Below, piece after piece: positions 43,689 through 52,098 of a DNA stretch of 64,000 bases. The stretch comes from Bacillota bacterium. Lineage in GTDB: Bacteria > Bacillota > Clostridia > Christensenellales > Aristaeellaceae. The translations under genes and the position numbers were made by a program. The notes beneath the pieces were generated by a model, which did no database searches, was not told the origin of the DNA, and saw only the letters and a list, made by a program, of their open reading frames with translations. Every line of letters starts with the position of its first letter. The stretch's first letter is position 1. The stretch lies in the NCBI GenBank assembly GCA_023411375.1, contig JAEYOW010000016.1, forward strand, positions 62,001 through 126,000. The letters run 5' to 3'.

Positions 43689-44024
43689 GTGTTTGAATGC
43701 TATGAGGAATTCAGGAAATTCTTTAGCAATAGACTGTATGATCTTCGTATGCAGCAGAATGTGTCTGCCCGCAAGATGAGCAACTTAATTGGTATGGGCG
43801 ATGCTTATATCAATACCATTGAGAATAACAAGTCCATGCCGAAAATGGAGCAGTTTTATTTTATCTGCGATTATCTGAAAATCTCACCCAGCGACTTCTT
43901 TGACGAGGGCAACTCAAATCCACAGCGCTTGGCCGCGCTGATGGAAGACCTCAAATCCCTTTCAGACGAACAGCTTGCCACCGTTGCCGCGGTCGTTCGC
44001 GAAATGAAAAAATCAAAGGAATAG
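43689..44024 (+). CDS. XRE-family helix-turn-helix regulator
   Basis: The roughly 111-residue protein has a Cro/CI helix-turn-helix (about residues 10-65: LRMQQNVSARKMSNLIGMGDAYINTIENNKS) and a C-terminal tail with LMEDLKSLSDEQLATVAAVVREM. This is a common solo regulator of Clostridia. GAGGTG fits the GTG at 43689 with a six-base gap; the ATG at 43683 is too close. The gene and its upstream region are AT-richer than the surroundings, and it adjoins a truncated gene, suggesting recent arrival. A hairpin follows. Confidence 0.82.
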   Translation: MFECYEEFRKFFSNRLYDLRMQQNVSARKMSNLIGMGDAYINTIENNKSMPKMEQFYFICDYLKISPSDFFDEGNSNPQRLAALMEDLKSLSDEQLATVAAVVREMKKSKE

Positions 44025-44031
44025 AAAAAGC

Positions 44032-44053
44032 GGGGCTGTCATCGTACAGCCCC
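44032..44053 (+). terminator. hairpin after the XRE gene
   Basis: GGGGCTGT (44032-44039) pairs with ACAGCCCC (44046-44053) around a six-base loop, just after the stop. There is no T-run. Confidence 0.5.
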
Positions 44054-44155
44054 AGCATGTTTAACAAAGCTCTTAGTATGCGACGAATGACCCGCAGATT
44101 CTCTGAAGCATAAAAGTTGAAAAAAACTGTGCGATTCAGGCAAGCCGCGCTTCTT

Positions 44156-44204
44156 GCGCCCTTTGAGCGCTTGTGATGCTTGCGCGCAAACGCTCAAAGG
44201 GCGC
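44156..44204 (-). terminator. 14-bp inverted repeat downstream of the cysteine desulfidase-like gene
   Basis: GCGCCCTTTGAGCG (44156-44169) and CGCTCAAAGGGCGC (44191-44204) are a perfect inverted repeat with a 21-base loop, 80 bases past the stop. A T-run occurs only farther downstream. Confidence 0.45.
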
Positions 44205-44284
44205 TGCCCCGATTTCCGGAAAGAGGCTGAGGCCTCAACCATCCCTTGCCATCAGCCCACCGGCACTGCTTGCATCGCCCGGCT

Positions 44285-45562
44285 TTACCCAATCATAATC
44301 CTCAAAATCTCATTGTCGGTTTCCTTCATGCCGTCCCGCCCAAGGCGGCCGACGCTCCTGATCGTATTTTCCACACCCTTCTTAACAATGCCCTCGCCGC
44401 CGCGAAACTGCTTGCGCTCAAGCGCCATCTGGTAGCCCATCAGCCCGGCGTCCACCGCGCAGGCGATCTTTGCCGCGCAGGAGGGCTTGGCTCCATCGCA
44501 AATGGTGCCGGACAAAATCGCAAGCGAGTTGACAAGCGTATGGTTGATCAGGTACAGGTCGCCGCCGCATAAATAGGCGATGCCCGCGCCGCTGGCGCAC
44601 CCGGCGCTGATGGCTCCGCAATAGGCGGACAGGCAGCCGATCAGCGTTTTCAGACGGATGGCCGTCAGGTTGGAAATCAGCAGCGCGCGGTATAGCCGCT
44701 CCTTCGAGGCCCCCAGCTCCCTGGCATATTCGATCACGGGCACCGAAACGGTGATGCCCTGGTTGCCGCTGCCGGAGTTGATGATCACCGGCAGCTCACA
44801 GCCGGACATGCGCGCGTCGGAGCCCGCCGCCGCGTAAGCCTTGGCGCGCACGCGCACGTCCCTGTCGCCGTAGCTGTTCAGCAGTACCCGACCTACGCAC
44901 GCGCCCCAGCCGCCTTCCACGCCCGCGCGGGCGATACGGCTGTTGTACTCGATCTGCTTGTCCAGCACATCGCTGACGTCCGCCAGGTCGCAGGTGTCCG
45001 CAAAGTCGAAGATATCCTCGATGGTAAGCAGCGCTTCAGCCGGGTCTTCCGTCTGGTTTTCATCACAAAGCGTTTCACCGCAGAGCTGCTCGCCGTTTTT
45101 CTCCACCGTGACCACATTGGTGTGGCGGTCGGCAATGCGGGCGCTCGCGCGCTCTGCGCCGCTTTTCACCTCCACAAGAATGTCGAACAGCCGTGCGTCC
45201 GGCTTTAGGCTGACGCTGATCACGCCCTTATGCAGCAAAGCGTCGATTTGGTTGATTTGATCTTCGGAAACGGAGGCGATGACTTCCAGCTCCCGCTCGG
45301 GCCTGCCCGCGACGATGCCCGCCGCGCAGGCGGCGTCGATGCCCTTTTTGCCGCCCGTGTTTGGCACTGTTACCGATTTCGCGTTTTTAATGATGTTTCC
45401 ACTTACCAGCACATGCGCGCATTCGGGCGCGCAGCCAAGCGCGCGCGCCGCAAGCGCGGCTGCGTATGCGATGGCGATCGGCTCCGTGCAACCCATGGCG
45501 GGGCGCAGGTGATTATGAAGCACCTCCACATAGGCGGCGTATTTCGGGTCGGATTTCAGCAT
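44285..45562 (-). CDS. L-cysteine desulfidase family protein (CyuA/UPF0597-like)
   Basis: Family members use a 4Fe-4S cluster to break L-cysteine into pyruvate, ammonia and sulfide, and are related to the serine dehydratase alpha chain. The 425 residues keep GCTEPIAIAYAAA with Cys25, and later cysteines in ISAGCASGAG and GTICDGAKPSC, the places where archaeal desulfidase ligands lie. GAAAGGA fits the ATG at 45562. It is the last gene of the GntR/URO-D/ABC operon, so its true substrate could be a related amino acid or thiol from the imported compound. Confidence 0.85.
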   Translation of the reverse strand: MLKSDPKYAAYVEVLHNHLRPAMGCTEPIAIAYAAALAARALGCAPECAHVLVSGNIIKNAKSVTVPNTGGKKGIDAACAAGIVAGRPERELEVIASVSEDQINQIDALLHKGVISVSLKPDARLFDILVEVKSGAERASARIADRHTNVVTVEKNGEQLCGETLCDENQTEDPAEALLTIEDIFDFADTCDLADVSDVLDKQIEYNSRIARAGVEGGWGACVGRVLLNSYGDRDVRVRAKAYAAAGSDARMSGCELPVIINSGSGNQGITVSVPVIEYARELGASKERLYRALLISNLTAIRLKTLIGCLSAYCGAISAGCASGAGIAYLCGGDLYLINHTLVNSLAILSGTICDGAKPSCAAKIACAVDAGLMGYQMALERKQFRGGEGIVKKGVENTIRSVGRLGRDGMKETDNEILRIMIG

Positions 45563-45594
45563 GGTCGCCATCCTTTCTTTTGTGCCGGAAACGC

Positions 45595-46428
45595 TTAGCC
45601 TTTTACCGCGCCGGCGGTGATGCCTTCCTTTTGGAACGCCTGCATGCAAAGGTAAAGGAGAATGCTGGGCACGATGACCAGCGTGGTGCCGGACAGCACA
45701 ACCTGCCAAGGCGTGGAAAGGCCGTCGCTCGTGGGCAGCATCGATACGGATACCATCAGCGTATACATACTGCTTTTGCGCAAAAACAGCAGCGGCCAGA
45801 AAAAGTCATTCCAGCGGGCAATGACAGTCAGGCTCGCCCAGGAAGCCAGGGCCGGCTTGATGACGGGCATCACAATCCGCATAAAAATGCCGAATTCGTT
45901 ACAGCCGTCAATGCGCGCAGCCTCCACGATTTCATCAGGCACCTCCATGATGTACTGGCGCATGTAGAAAATGCCGACCGCCGTGGCGATACGGGGAATG
46001 ATCAGCGACCACAGTGAGTTGATCAGCCCCACCTTGCGCATGATGATAAACAGGGGAACCGCGCCGACCTCGGTGGTAATCATCATGGTGGCGATTACGA
46101 AATAAAACAGCGCCGTGCGGCCGGGAAAGCGGTATTTCGCAAAGCCGAAGCCCGCCAGGGCGCAGAAAAACAACGTCGTAAGCGTTCCCAGTATGGTGGT
46201 AAACAGGCTGTTGTACAGGTTTTGCCATATGGGGATGAGCTGAAACAGCCGCTCGTAGTTGGCAAGCGTGGGCGTCTCCACCCGCAGGGCGTTAAAGCCG
46301 GAAATGCTCTCGCCCACGGTTTTAAAGGAAATCACACACATCCACAGTACGGGGAACAGGCATAGGAACACGATGACAAGCATGACCGCATAGATCAAAA
46401 CGCGAAAGGCGTTCTTTTGAAGCTTCAT
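45595..46428 (-). CDS. carbohydrate-type ABC permease, MalG-like
   Basis: The 277-residue protein has six membrane segments and the EAA loop EAARIDGCNEFGIFMRIVMPVIKP that docks the ATPase, and belongs to the CUT1 (MalG/UgpE) family. AAGGAAGG suits the ATG at 46428 better than GTG 46434. It lies 16 bases after the MalF-like partner. No ATPase gene is present; such importers in Firmicutes often share an MsmX-type ATPase encoded elsewhere. Confidence 0.93.
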   Translation of the reverse strand: MKLQKNAFRVLIYAVMLVIVFLCLFPVLWMCVISFKTVGESISGFNALRVETPTLANYERLFQLIPIWQNLYNSLFTTILGTLTTLFFCALAGFGFAKYRFPGRTALFYFVIATMMITTEVGAVPLFIIMRKVGLINSLWSLIIPRIATAVGIFYMRQYIMEVPDEIVEAARIDGCNEFGIFMRIVMPVIKPALASWASLTVIARWNDFFWPLLFLRKSSMYTLMVSVSMLPTSDGLSTPWQVVLSGTTLVIVPSILLYLCMQAFQKEGITAGAVKG

Positions 46429-46444
46429 ATTCACACACCCTTCC

Positions 46445-47314
46445 TTATAGCTCGCCCTGGCGGCGGCGCACCGCGAACTGCACCACGGAGATCACCAGCA
46501 GAATCACGATCAGCACCACGCCCAGCGCCGAGGCGTAGCCCATTTTGAACGTTTGAAACGCCGACGTGTACATCAGCTGGAAAAGCGACATGTTGGACGA
46601 GCCCGGTCCGGCCAGCACGTAGGATTCGTTAAAGAGCTTCCAGGAGTCCACCGTCACCGTTACAAAGCAAAAGAACAGGATGTTGCCAAGCAGCGGCAGC
46701 GTGATTTTGAAAAACTGCTGTGCGCCGTTCGCGCCGTCCACGGTAGCGGCCTCGTAGTATTCAGGGGATATGTTCAGTAGCCCGGAGAGGATGATGAGGG
46801 TGTACCACGGCGTCAACCGCCAGATGTGCAAAATGACGACGGGAATCCAGGCCGTTCGGCTGCTGGTGAGCCACGGCACGGCCTCGCCTCCCAGGGAAAC
46901 GATGATTTCGTTAATCAGGCCCGCGTTTTCTTCAAACAGCATCTTAAAGATAAGGCCCATGGCGACCGAGGCGCACACATAGGGCAGAAAGGTCGTCGTT
47001 TTGAAAAAACGCTTGAAGCGCAGGGATTTACTGTTAAGCAGGCTGGCGATCAGCATGGCGATCATGATTACGCCCGCCGCGGTAACAATCCAGTAAAGGA
47101 CGGTGTTTCGCAGCGCGTCCTTAAACATGTAGTCCTTCAGCATCAGCTCATAGTTGGCGAGTCCTACCATTTTGGGTTCCCGGAGGCCGTCCCACTCGGT
47201 AAAGCTGATAAAGCCCGTCCAAATAACCGGAATCAGCTGGAACAGCAGGAACAGGATAAAATATGGGCAGATGAACAGGTAGGGCCAGCGATGCTTGCGG
47301 AGAGTTTTTAACAT
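46445..47314 (-). CDS. carbohydrate-type ABC permease, MalF-like
   Basis: The 289-residue protein has six membrane segments and the EAA loop EAATVDGANGAQQFFKITLPLLG, typical of CUT1 MalF/UgpA permeases. The N-terminus (RKHRWPYLFICPYFILFLLFQLIP) is standard. AAGGAGG is eight bases before the ATG. It lies 137 bases after the binding-protein gene, and the gap contains a UUCG-capped hairpin that may lower permease relative to binding protein. Confidence 0.93.
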   Translation of the reverse strand: MLKTLRKHRWPYLFICPYFILFLLFQLIPVIWTGFISFTEWDGLREPKMVGLANYELMLKDYMFKDALRNTVLYWIVTAAGVIMIAMLIASLLNSKSLRFKRFFKTTTFLPYVCASVAMGLIFKMLFEENAGLINEIIVSLGGEAVPWLTSSRTAWIPVVILHIWRLTPWYTLIILSGLLNISPEYYEAATVDGANGAQQFFKITLPLLGNILFFCFVTVTVDSWKLFNESYVLAGPGSSNMSLFQLMYTSAFQTFKMGYASALGVVLIVILLVISVVQFAVRRRQGEL

Positions 47315-47387
47315 TGCCCATGCCTCCTTGTATAATTGCGGAATAATGGATTGGTGGGAATCATGGGATAAGCGCTCAGGGGGAGAC

Positions 47388-47411
47388 GCCGGAGGGCCGA
47401 AGCCCTCCGGC
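47388..47411 (-). promoter_or_regulatory. intercistronic UUCG-capped hairpin between binding protein and permease
   Basis: On the transcript GCCGGAGGGC and GCCCTCCGGC form a perfect 10-bp stem closed by C(UUCG)G, an extra-stable tetraloop. No T-run follows, so it probably stabilises the upstream mRNA or attenuates rather than terminates. Confidence 0.6.
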
Positions 47412-47451
47412 AGCGTCCCGGAACCGACGGTATGCGCGCCGGTCTTAGTCG

Positions 47452-48795
47452 TCAGGGCATTTCAGCCGTTCCGATGCGGGTTTTGAGCTCGTTGTCCATG
47501 TTGGCGATCGCCTGTTCCATGGTTTGCTCGCCCGCGACGTACTTCTCAATTTCGGCGCTGATGATGCTGTCCGCTTCTCCATCCTTGGCGGTAACGGTCA
47601 TGTTCGCGGAGGAGTTGGCCAGCCCCTCGCCCTCAGCCTTGCGGAAGGAGGCGCCGCCGTAGAAATCGGAAGGCTCCTGCCAGAAGGGATCGGCAAGCAT
47701 GGCGAGGTTGATGGGGTTGGAGTACGCGCCGCCGATCTCCACCATCTTATTAACCCAGGCGTTGCGGTTTTCGCCGTCGGTGTGGAAGTCGTACCACATC
47801 TTCTTGACCAGACCGGCATATTCGTTGGTTCCGTTTTCCACCAGGCAGAGGTAGTTGGTTACAGGCGCGCCGGCCGTTCCGACTTCCTCAAACACGGGGG
47901 CGCTCATGGCGCGCCACTGTCCGGCGGTCTTGGTCAGGTTGGCGCGGAGGAATTCATCCCAGAACGCGCCGATGTAGAAGGTCGCGATCTTGCCCTCGTC
48001 GGTCGCCTCGTACAGCGGCGGGGACATCATGGTCGTCTTGTAGAGCAACCCTTCGGAGTTCAGCGTGTCCAGGAAGGTAAGCGCGAGCTTCGTACCCTCG
48101 TCGGATCCGATAACCACGTTGCCCTGCTCGTCCCAGATGCGGGCGTTCGCCTGCGGCATCAGTCCGCGGCGGCCCCAGTAGCGCCAGGTGTAGGTGGTGG
48201 GGTCGATGTAGGAAAGATAGACTTCACCGTTGGATTTTTCCTTGATGGTGCGGCCCGCCTCAAGGTAGCCGTTCATGGTGGACATGCTGGCGGGATCGAT
48301 GCCGTACTCCTCAAGAATCGCCGCGTTGTAGAACAAAAGCTGGGGACGGACGGACTCGGGCAGGCCGTATACCTTGCCCTGGATGGTCGCGTCGCCCGCC
48401 GCGCCGTCCACAAACTCGCCCGCGATGGGGTTATAGAAATCGGAAACGTCGGTAAGCAGCCCGGCGGAAGCAAGATCCACAATGCCCACCGCGTCCAGGT
48501 AGACCGCGTCAGGCATATCGTCATAGGCGCCGGCAAGATAGTCCATGGAAATCTTCTGACGGCCAGCCGCCATCGTTTCCACCTGAACAAGCTCGATCTT
48601 TACGCCGGGCGCAATATCGCGGTTGCGCTCCAGCCATTCGTCGAAGTACATCTGAAGAAACTGGGGCTGACCCGTGCAGTAGACGGAAACGGTTCCGTCG
48701 GGGTAGACGGTCTTTTCCTCGGCCTGCGCCGGCAGGGCGAGCGCCATAACCATGAGCAGGGACAATGAGAGAACCAGAGCCAGCATTCTTTTCAT
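47452..48795 (-). CDS. extracellular solute-binding protein (family 1), no lipobox
   Basis: The 447-residue protein is a cluster B sugar-type binding protein. The N-terminus MKRMLALVLSLSLLMVMALALPAQA is a signal peptide with an AQA-E type I cleavage site and no lipobox cysteine, which is unusual for a monoderm Firmicute. The body contains SVYCTGQPQFLQMYFDEW and YGLPESVRPQLLFYN, as in such proteins. GGAGGTG fits the ATG at 48795. It is the third gene of the operon, and the substrate is unknown. Confidence 0.88.
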   Translation of the reverse strand: MKRMLALVLSLSLLMVMALALPAQAEEKTVYPDGTVSVYCTGQPQFLQMYFDEWLERNRDIAPGVKIELVQVETMAAGRQKISMDYLAGAYDDMPDAVYLDAVGIVDLASAGLLTDVSDFYNPIAGEFVDGAAGDATIQGKVYGLPESVRPQLLFYNAAILEEYGIDPASMSTMNGYLEAGRTIKEKSNGEVYLSYIDPTTYTWRYWGRRGLMPQANARIWDEQGNVVIGSDEGTKLALTFLDTLNSEGLLYKTTMMSPPLYEATDEGKIATFYIGAFWDEFLRANLTKTAGQWRAMSAPVFEEVGTAGAPVTNYLCLVENGTNEYAGLVKKMWYDFHTDGENRNAWVNKMVEIGGAYSNPINLAMLADPFWQEPSDFYGGASFRKAEGEGLANSSANMTVTAKDGEADSIISAEIEKYVAGEQTMEQAIANMDNELKTRIGTAEMP

Positions 48796-48823
48796 GTGTG
48801 GGCACCTCCGTTGCTTTTTTGTT

Positions 48824-49780
48824 TTATTTAACAGCCGCATGCACCGCGGCCATTATTCTCCCGTAGGGAATTTCCGTGGGCAGCGTGCAATCCGCGCCCA
48901 GAATGAAGCCCGTTTCGCCAAAATCGCGAATAACAGCTTGCACGGCCGCCTTCAGCTCGTCGTCCGTACCGTCGACCAGCACGCCGGAGCGGTTGGCAAG
49001 GCCGCCCATAATCGTGGCGCGGGGAAACAGGCGCCGGCCCTCCTCAAGCGTATACGGCGCTTCGTACACACCCCAGTTTACGACGTCGCACAGGTCGCCA
49101 TAGCCCGCATAACGCGACATTTCAAGGTTTTCCTTGCAGATATGGAGGAAGGTGTGTCCGCCTGCCTCTCGCGCCGCGCTTAAAATCTGGCGGTCGAAGG
49201 GCTCGATGGCCTCCGCGAACTCCTCATCCGTATAAAAGTGCTTTTCGCCGCCCAGCGCGGCGTAATAGATGCCCGACGAGCCCGCTTCGATACAGGCCGC
49301 GGCAAGATCGCTCATCGCGTCGGCAATGCGGTGGAAAGCGTCCAGCACGACGGTTTTGTTCTGGCGCAGGTGCGCGGCCATCATCTCACGCACAGGCACA
49401 TAGCCATAGCGCTCCTCAATGGGGTGGATGGCGCTGGCGCAGATGCCGTGAACGGTGGCCAGAGCGTAAACCGGCTCGCCCACGCCGTCCAGAATGTGCT
49501 TGATCATGTCAAGCTGCCTGACCATAAAGGGAGAATGGCGGTTGTAGGCGGGTATCTTTTTCCAATCGTCCGGGCCGTTCATTTCACCGATTTCAGGCAC
49601 CAGATTCTCGTTCATAATTTTGAGAACGTCGCAGTCGGTCTCACGGTAAAAATCAATGTGAGCCTTGACCGCCGCCTCTCCCGAAGCGATTTCCCTGGGA
49701 AAATGCAGCGAGAAGCTGGCCGGTACATGATCCACCTGCTGATGGCTGATTGCCGCGAGCACCCGATCTTTTTTGTTCAT
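48824..49780 (-). CDS. URO-D-fold protein with methyltransferase-type zinc ligands
   Basis: The 318-residue protein belongs to the uroporphyrinogen decarboxylase superfamily. It carries His213-x-Cys215 (HICKEN) and Cys298 (GADC), the H-x-C...C zinc pattern of MtaA/MtbA-type corrinoid methyltransferases. The catalytic Asp/Arg signature of true HemE is not evident. The likely chemistry is methyl transfer to or from a thiol or corrinoid, which is inference. It lies 62 bases after gntR and 28 before the binding-protein gene. No corrinoid protein is encoded in the operon. Confidence 0.82.
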   Translation of the reverse strand: MNKKDRVLAAISHQQVDHVPASFSLHFPREIASGEAAVKAHIDFYRETDCDVLKIMNENLVPEIGEMNGPDDWKKIPAYNRHSPFMVRQLDMIKHILDGVGEPVYALATVHGICASAIHPIEERYGYVPVREMMAAHLRQNKTVVLDAFHRIADAMSDLAAACIEAGSSGIYYAALGGEKHFYTDEEFAEAIEPFDRQILSAAREAGGHTFLHICKENLEMSRYAGYGDLCDVVNWGVYEAPYTLEEGRRLFPRATIMGGLANRSGVLVDGTDDELKAAVQAVIRDFGETGFILGADCTLPTEIPYGRIMAAVHAAVK

Positions 49781-49842
49781 GAAATAACACCGTCCTTTGC
49801 TGTTGCTCTGTAACGCGTTCGTACAGGTGAGTTCTTTATCCC

Positions 49843-50469
49843 TCAAACGATCTGATGGATATCCTCGTCCAGAATGCCAAGCGCGCGTTTCAGATCATGG
49901 CTTCGCAGCGCTTCCATCATATCGTCATGCAGGTCGTGGTCGCCGTGGGGAATGTTGCGGATGTGAAAAAAGTACTGTGCGGCGGCGCGCGCGCAGGTGC
50001 GCAACGTCCTGTCCAGCATGGAAAGCAGATAGTCGTTCTTGGCAAAACCAGCGATCATCATATGGAACGCGCTGTTGCGTTCCCAGTTGGCGAGCACCGT
50101 GGTGTTGACAAGCTCATCCTGCTTGGAGGCGACCAGGTGCTTTTCAAGCTTGGCAAGCTCAGCTTTGCCAATGTGATCCCACGCTTTTTTAAGCAAAAAG
50201 GGCTCGAGGGCGCAGCGCGCTTCCGTAAGATCCTCCACCTGGCCGGGCAAAATCTGCATGACCTTATACCCCATGCGCGGAATGGATTTTAAAACGCCTT
50301 CCTCGCAAAGCAAAATCAACGCTTCCCGCACGGGGGACTTGCTGACGCTAAACTGACTGACAAGGCCGCTCTCCGTTAAAATATCGTTTCCCGTGATTTC
50401 GCCGTTGATAATCGACGAATAAACGCGTTCATAGACCATCGAGGTCAGAGGTTTGCTTGACTGAACCAT
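49843..50469 (-). CDS. GntR-family (FadR/FCD) transcriptional regulator
   Basis: The 208-residue protein has an N-terminal winged helix (about 10-70, ILTESGLVSQFSVSKSPVREALILLCEEGVL) and a C-terminal FCD effector domain (about 80-205) with metal-type histidines in FHMMIAG and HDLHDDMMEAL. GGAAGG suits the ATG at 50469, nine bases on. It is first in the operon and very likely its local repressor, sensing an organic acid or the imported substrate. Confidence 0.9.
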   Translation of the reverse strand: MVQSSKPLTSMVYERVYSSIINGEITGNDILTESGLVSQFSVSKSPVREALILLCEEGVLKSIPRMGYKVMQILPGQVEDLTEARCALEPFLLKKAWDHIGKAELAKLEKHLVASKQDELVNTTVLANWERNSAFHMMIAGFAKNDYLLSMLDRTLRTCARAAAQYFFHIRNIPHGDHDLHDDMMEALRSHDLKRALGILDEDIHQIV

Positions 50470-50539
50470 ATATGCCATCCTTCCATGACCCGCGTCTTTG
50501 CGGGAGGGGTGGTCTGTTCTGTGGTATTATCTTGTGATC

Positions 50540-50568
50540 ATATTAGCACTTGCAAAATGTGTTGTCAA
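50540..50568 (-). promoter_or_regulatory. sigma-A-like promoter for the GntR operon, with imperfect palindrome
   Basis: Consensus TTGACA (50563-50568) and TAATAT (50540-50545) are 17 bases apart on the minus strand. An imperfect palindrome GTGCTAATATGATCAC overlaps the -10 and may be the GntR operator. Confidence 0.7.
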
Positions 50569-50650
50569 GAGGCTCCGGCCATTTTTTTTAAATACACTTT
50601 TTCTCATGTGGCACAACGATTTCTTTTATATTCCGCCAATGCTTCGCATC

Positions 50651-50679
50651 TTGCGCATCCGCACGTTTTGCTGTATACT
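50651..50679 (+). promoter_or_regulatory. sigma-A-like promoter for darA-holB-ricT
   Basis: TTGCGC (50651-50656) and TATACT (50674-50679) are 17 bases apart, 41 bases before the darA ATG. Confidence 0.6.
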
Positions 50680-50720
50680 GAGCGTGGGTAAAAAAATGCC
50701 TGCTATGGGAGGGACCGCGT

Positions 50721-51050
50721 ATGAAACTTATCATCGCCATCGTACAGGACGAGGATGCTTCCCGTTTGATCAGCCAACTGATGAACGACAGCTTCGGCGT
50801 TACCAAGCTCGCCACCACGGGCGGGTTCCTGCGGGCCGGAAATACCACGCTGCTTGTGGGCGTTGACGACGACCGCTTTCAGGCCGCAATGGATATTATC
50901 GAGAAGGTGTGCAAGAGCCGCAAGCAAATTGCGCCTTCGCCGGCGTCAATGGTGGGCATGCCGGGCGCGTATACTCCATATCCCATCGAAGTTGTTGTGG
51001 GGGGCGCGACCATCTTTGTGCTCACGGTGGATCAGTTTGTAAAGCTGTAG
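50721..51050 (+). CDS. darA: cyclic di-AMP receptor DarA (PII-like, YaaQ)
   Basis: DarA is a trimeric PII-like protein that binds cyclic di-AMP. The 109 residues match the family, with MKLIIAIVQDEDASRLISQL, FGVTKLATTGGFLRAGNTTLLVGVDD and a glycine-rich GGATIFVL. GGGAGGG precedes the ATG. Gene order darA-holB-ricT is conserved with Bacillus, though yaaR is missing here. The Ktr system at 26-28 kb is another likely target of the same second messenger. Confidence 0.95.
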   Translation: MKLIIAIVQDEDASRLISQLMNDSFGVTKLATTGGFLRAGNTTLLVGVDDDRFQAAMDIIEKVCKSRKQIAPSPASMVGMPGAYTPYPIEVVVGGATIFVLTVDQFVKL

Positions 51051-51072
51051 GCCGTTCCGGAAAGGATTAGCA

Positions 51073-52098
51073 TTGACACAGACTCAGCAGGGCGCGCCGC
51101 TGCCCGCGTTCATGGATTACGAACATTTGAGCGCGAGCTGCGGCGTTGCAATGAACCAATTTCGCCGCCGGGACATGGTGCATGCGTATTTGCTCACAGG
51201 CGCGCGCGGCCTTGGCAAACGTACCTTTGCCAGGGTGCTGGCCAGCGCGCTGTTTTGTACGTCCGAAAACAAGCCCTGCGGCGCCTGCGCCGAATGCAGA
51301 CGCTTTTTCGACGGCAACAATCCGGATGTGCTTACCGTGTTCGCAGACGACGGCAAACAGATCGGCGTGGACCGGGTGCGCGAGATCATCCAGAAAACGT
51401 CCCAGCACGCCTTTGGCTCGGGCTGCCGTGTGGTGATGATCGAGCCGGTGGAGAAGATGACGCAGCAGGCGCAGAACTGTCTGCTTAAGTCGTTGGAGGA
51501 GCCGGTCGCGGACGTGGTTTTTTTGCTGATGACCCACGAACTGACAGCGACGCTGGGCACCATAGCTTCCCGTTGCGTGCGGGTGAAGCTGTCCCCGTGG
51601 CCGGACGAAGCGCTTCGCCGGACGCTGGACAAGCTTGGGCATCCCCCCTCAAAGGTGGAAACGGTGCTGAAGCGGTGCGGCGGCAATATCGGTACCGCGC
51701 TTGAAATGCTGGACGAAAGCAAGCTGGACGGCGACGTGCGGACGTTTGTGCGCGACGCCCTTCGGATTAATAGCGACGCGGCGGCCGTAAGCGTAAGCAC
51801 CCGGCTAAAGGAAAGCCGCGACGGCGCGGAGCAATACCTGGCCGCGCTGGAACAAGCGGTATATCAGGCTCTGCTGGTGCGCACCGGCAGGCTTGACCCG
51901 GATGTGCTCGCCGACTATCCGCCCGTTTGGCAAAGGGCGGCCCTGTCGGCCCCCGTCGCCGAACTGAACGGCCTGTTGAGCGCCGTATTTCAAACCAGAC
52001 GGCGTAAAGCCGGGCAGGTAAACTGGCAATCAAACATCGATCATCTGATGTTGAGACTATTGGAGGAGCAAACCAAATGGCAGCAGTCGTTGGCGTAA
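51073..52098 (+). CDS. holB: DNA polymerase III subunit delta'
   Basis: Delta' is the stator of the clamp loader that places the beta clamp on DNA. The 341 residues have an AAA+ fold with a degenerate P-loop (GARGLGKRT), a zinc-binding CX6CX2CX2C segment near residues 62-76, and KSLEEP and SRC motifs (IASRCVRV). The start is TTG with AAAGGA upstream. It lies 22 bases after darA and overlaps ricT by 22 bases. The degenerate P-loop is normal for delta'. Confidence 0.93.
   Translation: MTQTQQGAPLPAFMDYEHLSASCGVAMNQFRRRDMVHAYLLTGARGLGKRTFARVLASALFCTSENKPCGACAECRRFFDGNNPDVLTVFADDGKQIGVDRVREIIQKTSQHAFGSGCRVVMIEPVEKMTQQAQNCLLKSLEEPVADVVFLLMTHELTATLGTIASRCVRVKLSPWPDEALRRTLDKLGHPPSKVETVLKRCGGNIGTALEMLDESKLDGDVRTFVRDALRINSDAAAVSVSTRLKESRDGAEQYLAALEQAVYQALLVRTGRLDPDVLADYPPVWQRAALSAPVAELNGLLSAVFQTRRRKAGQVNWQSNIDHLMLRLLEEQTKWQQSLA

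Noticed and set aside
48824..49780. Assignment as uroporphyrinogen decarboxylase (HemE) in haem synthesis
   Set aside because: The H-x-C...C zinc ligand pattern and the ABC-transporter operon context fit the methyltransferase branch of the superfamily better, and no haem genes are nearby.
51073..52098. Broken P-loop in the delta' subunit as evidence of a pseudogene
   Set aside because: Delta' subunits commonly have degenerate nucleotide sites; the rest of the protein, including the zinc-binding cysteines, is intact.
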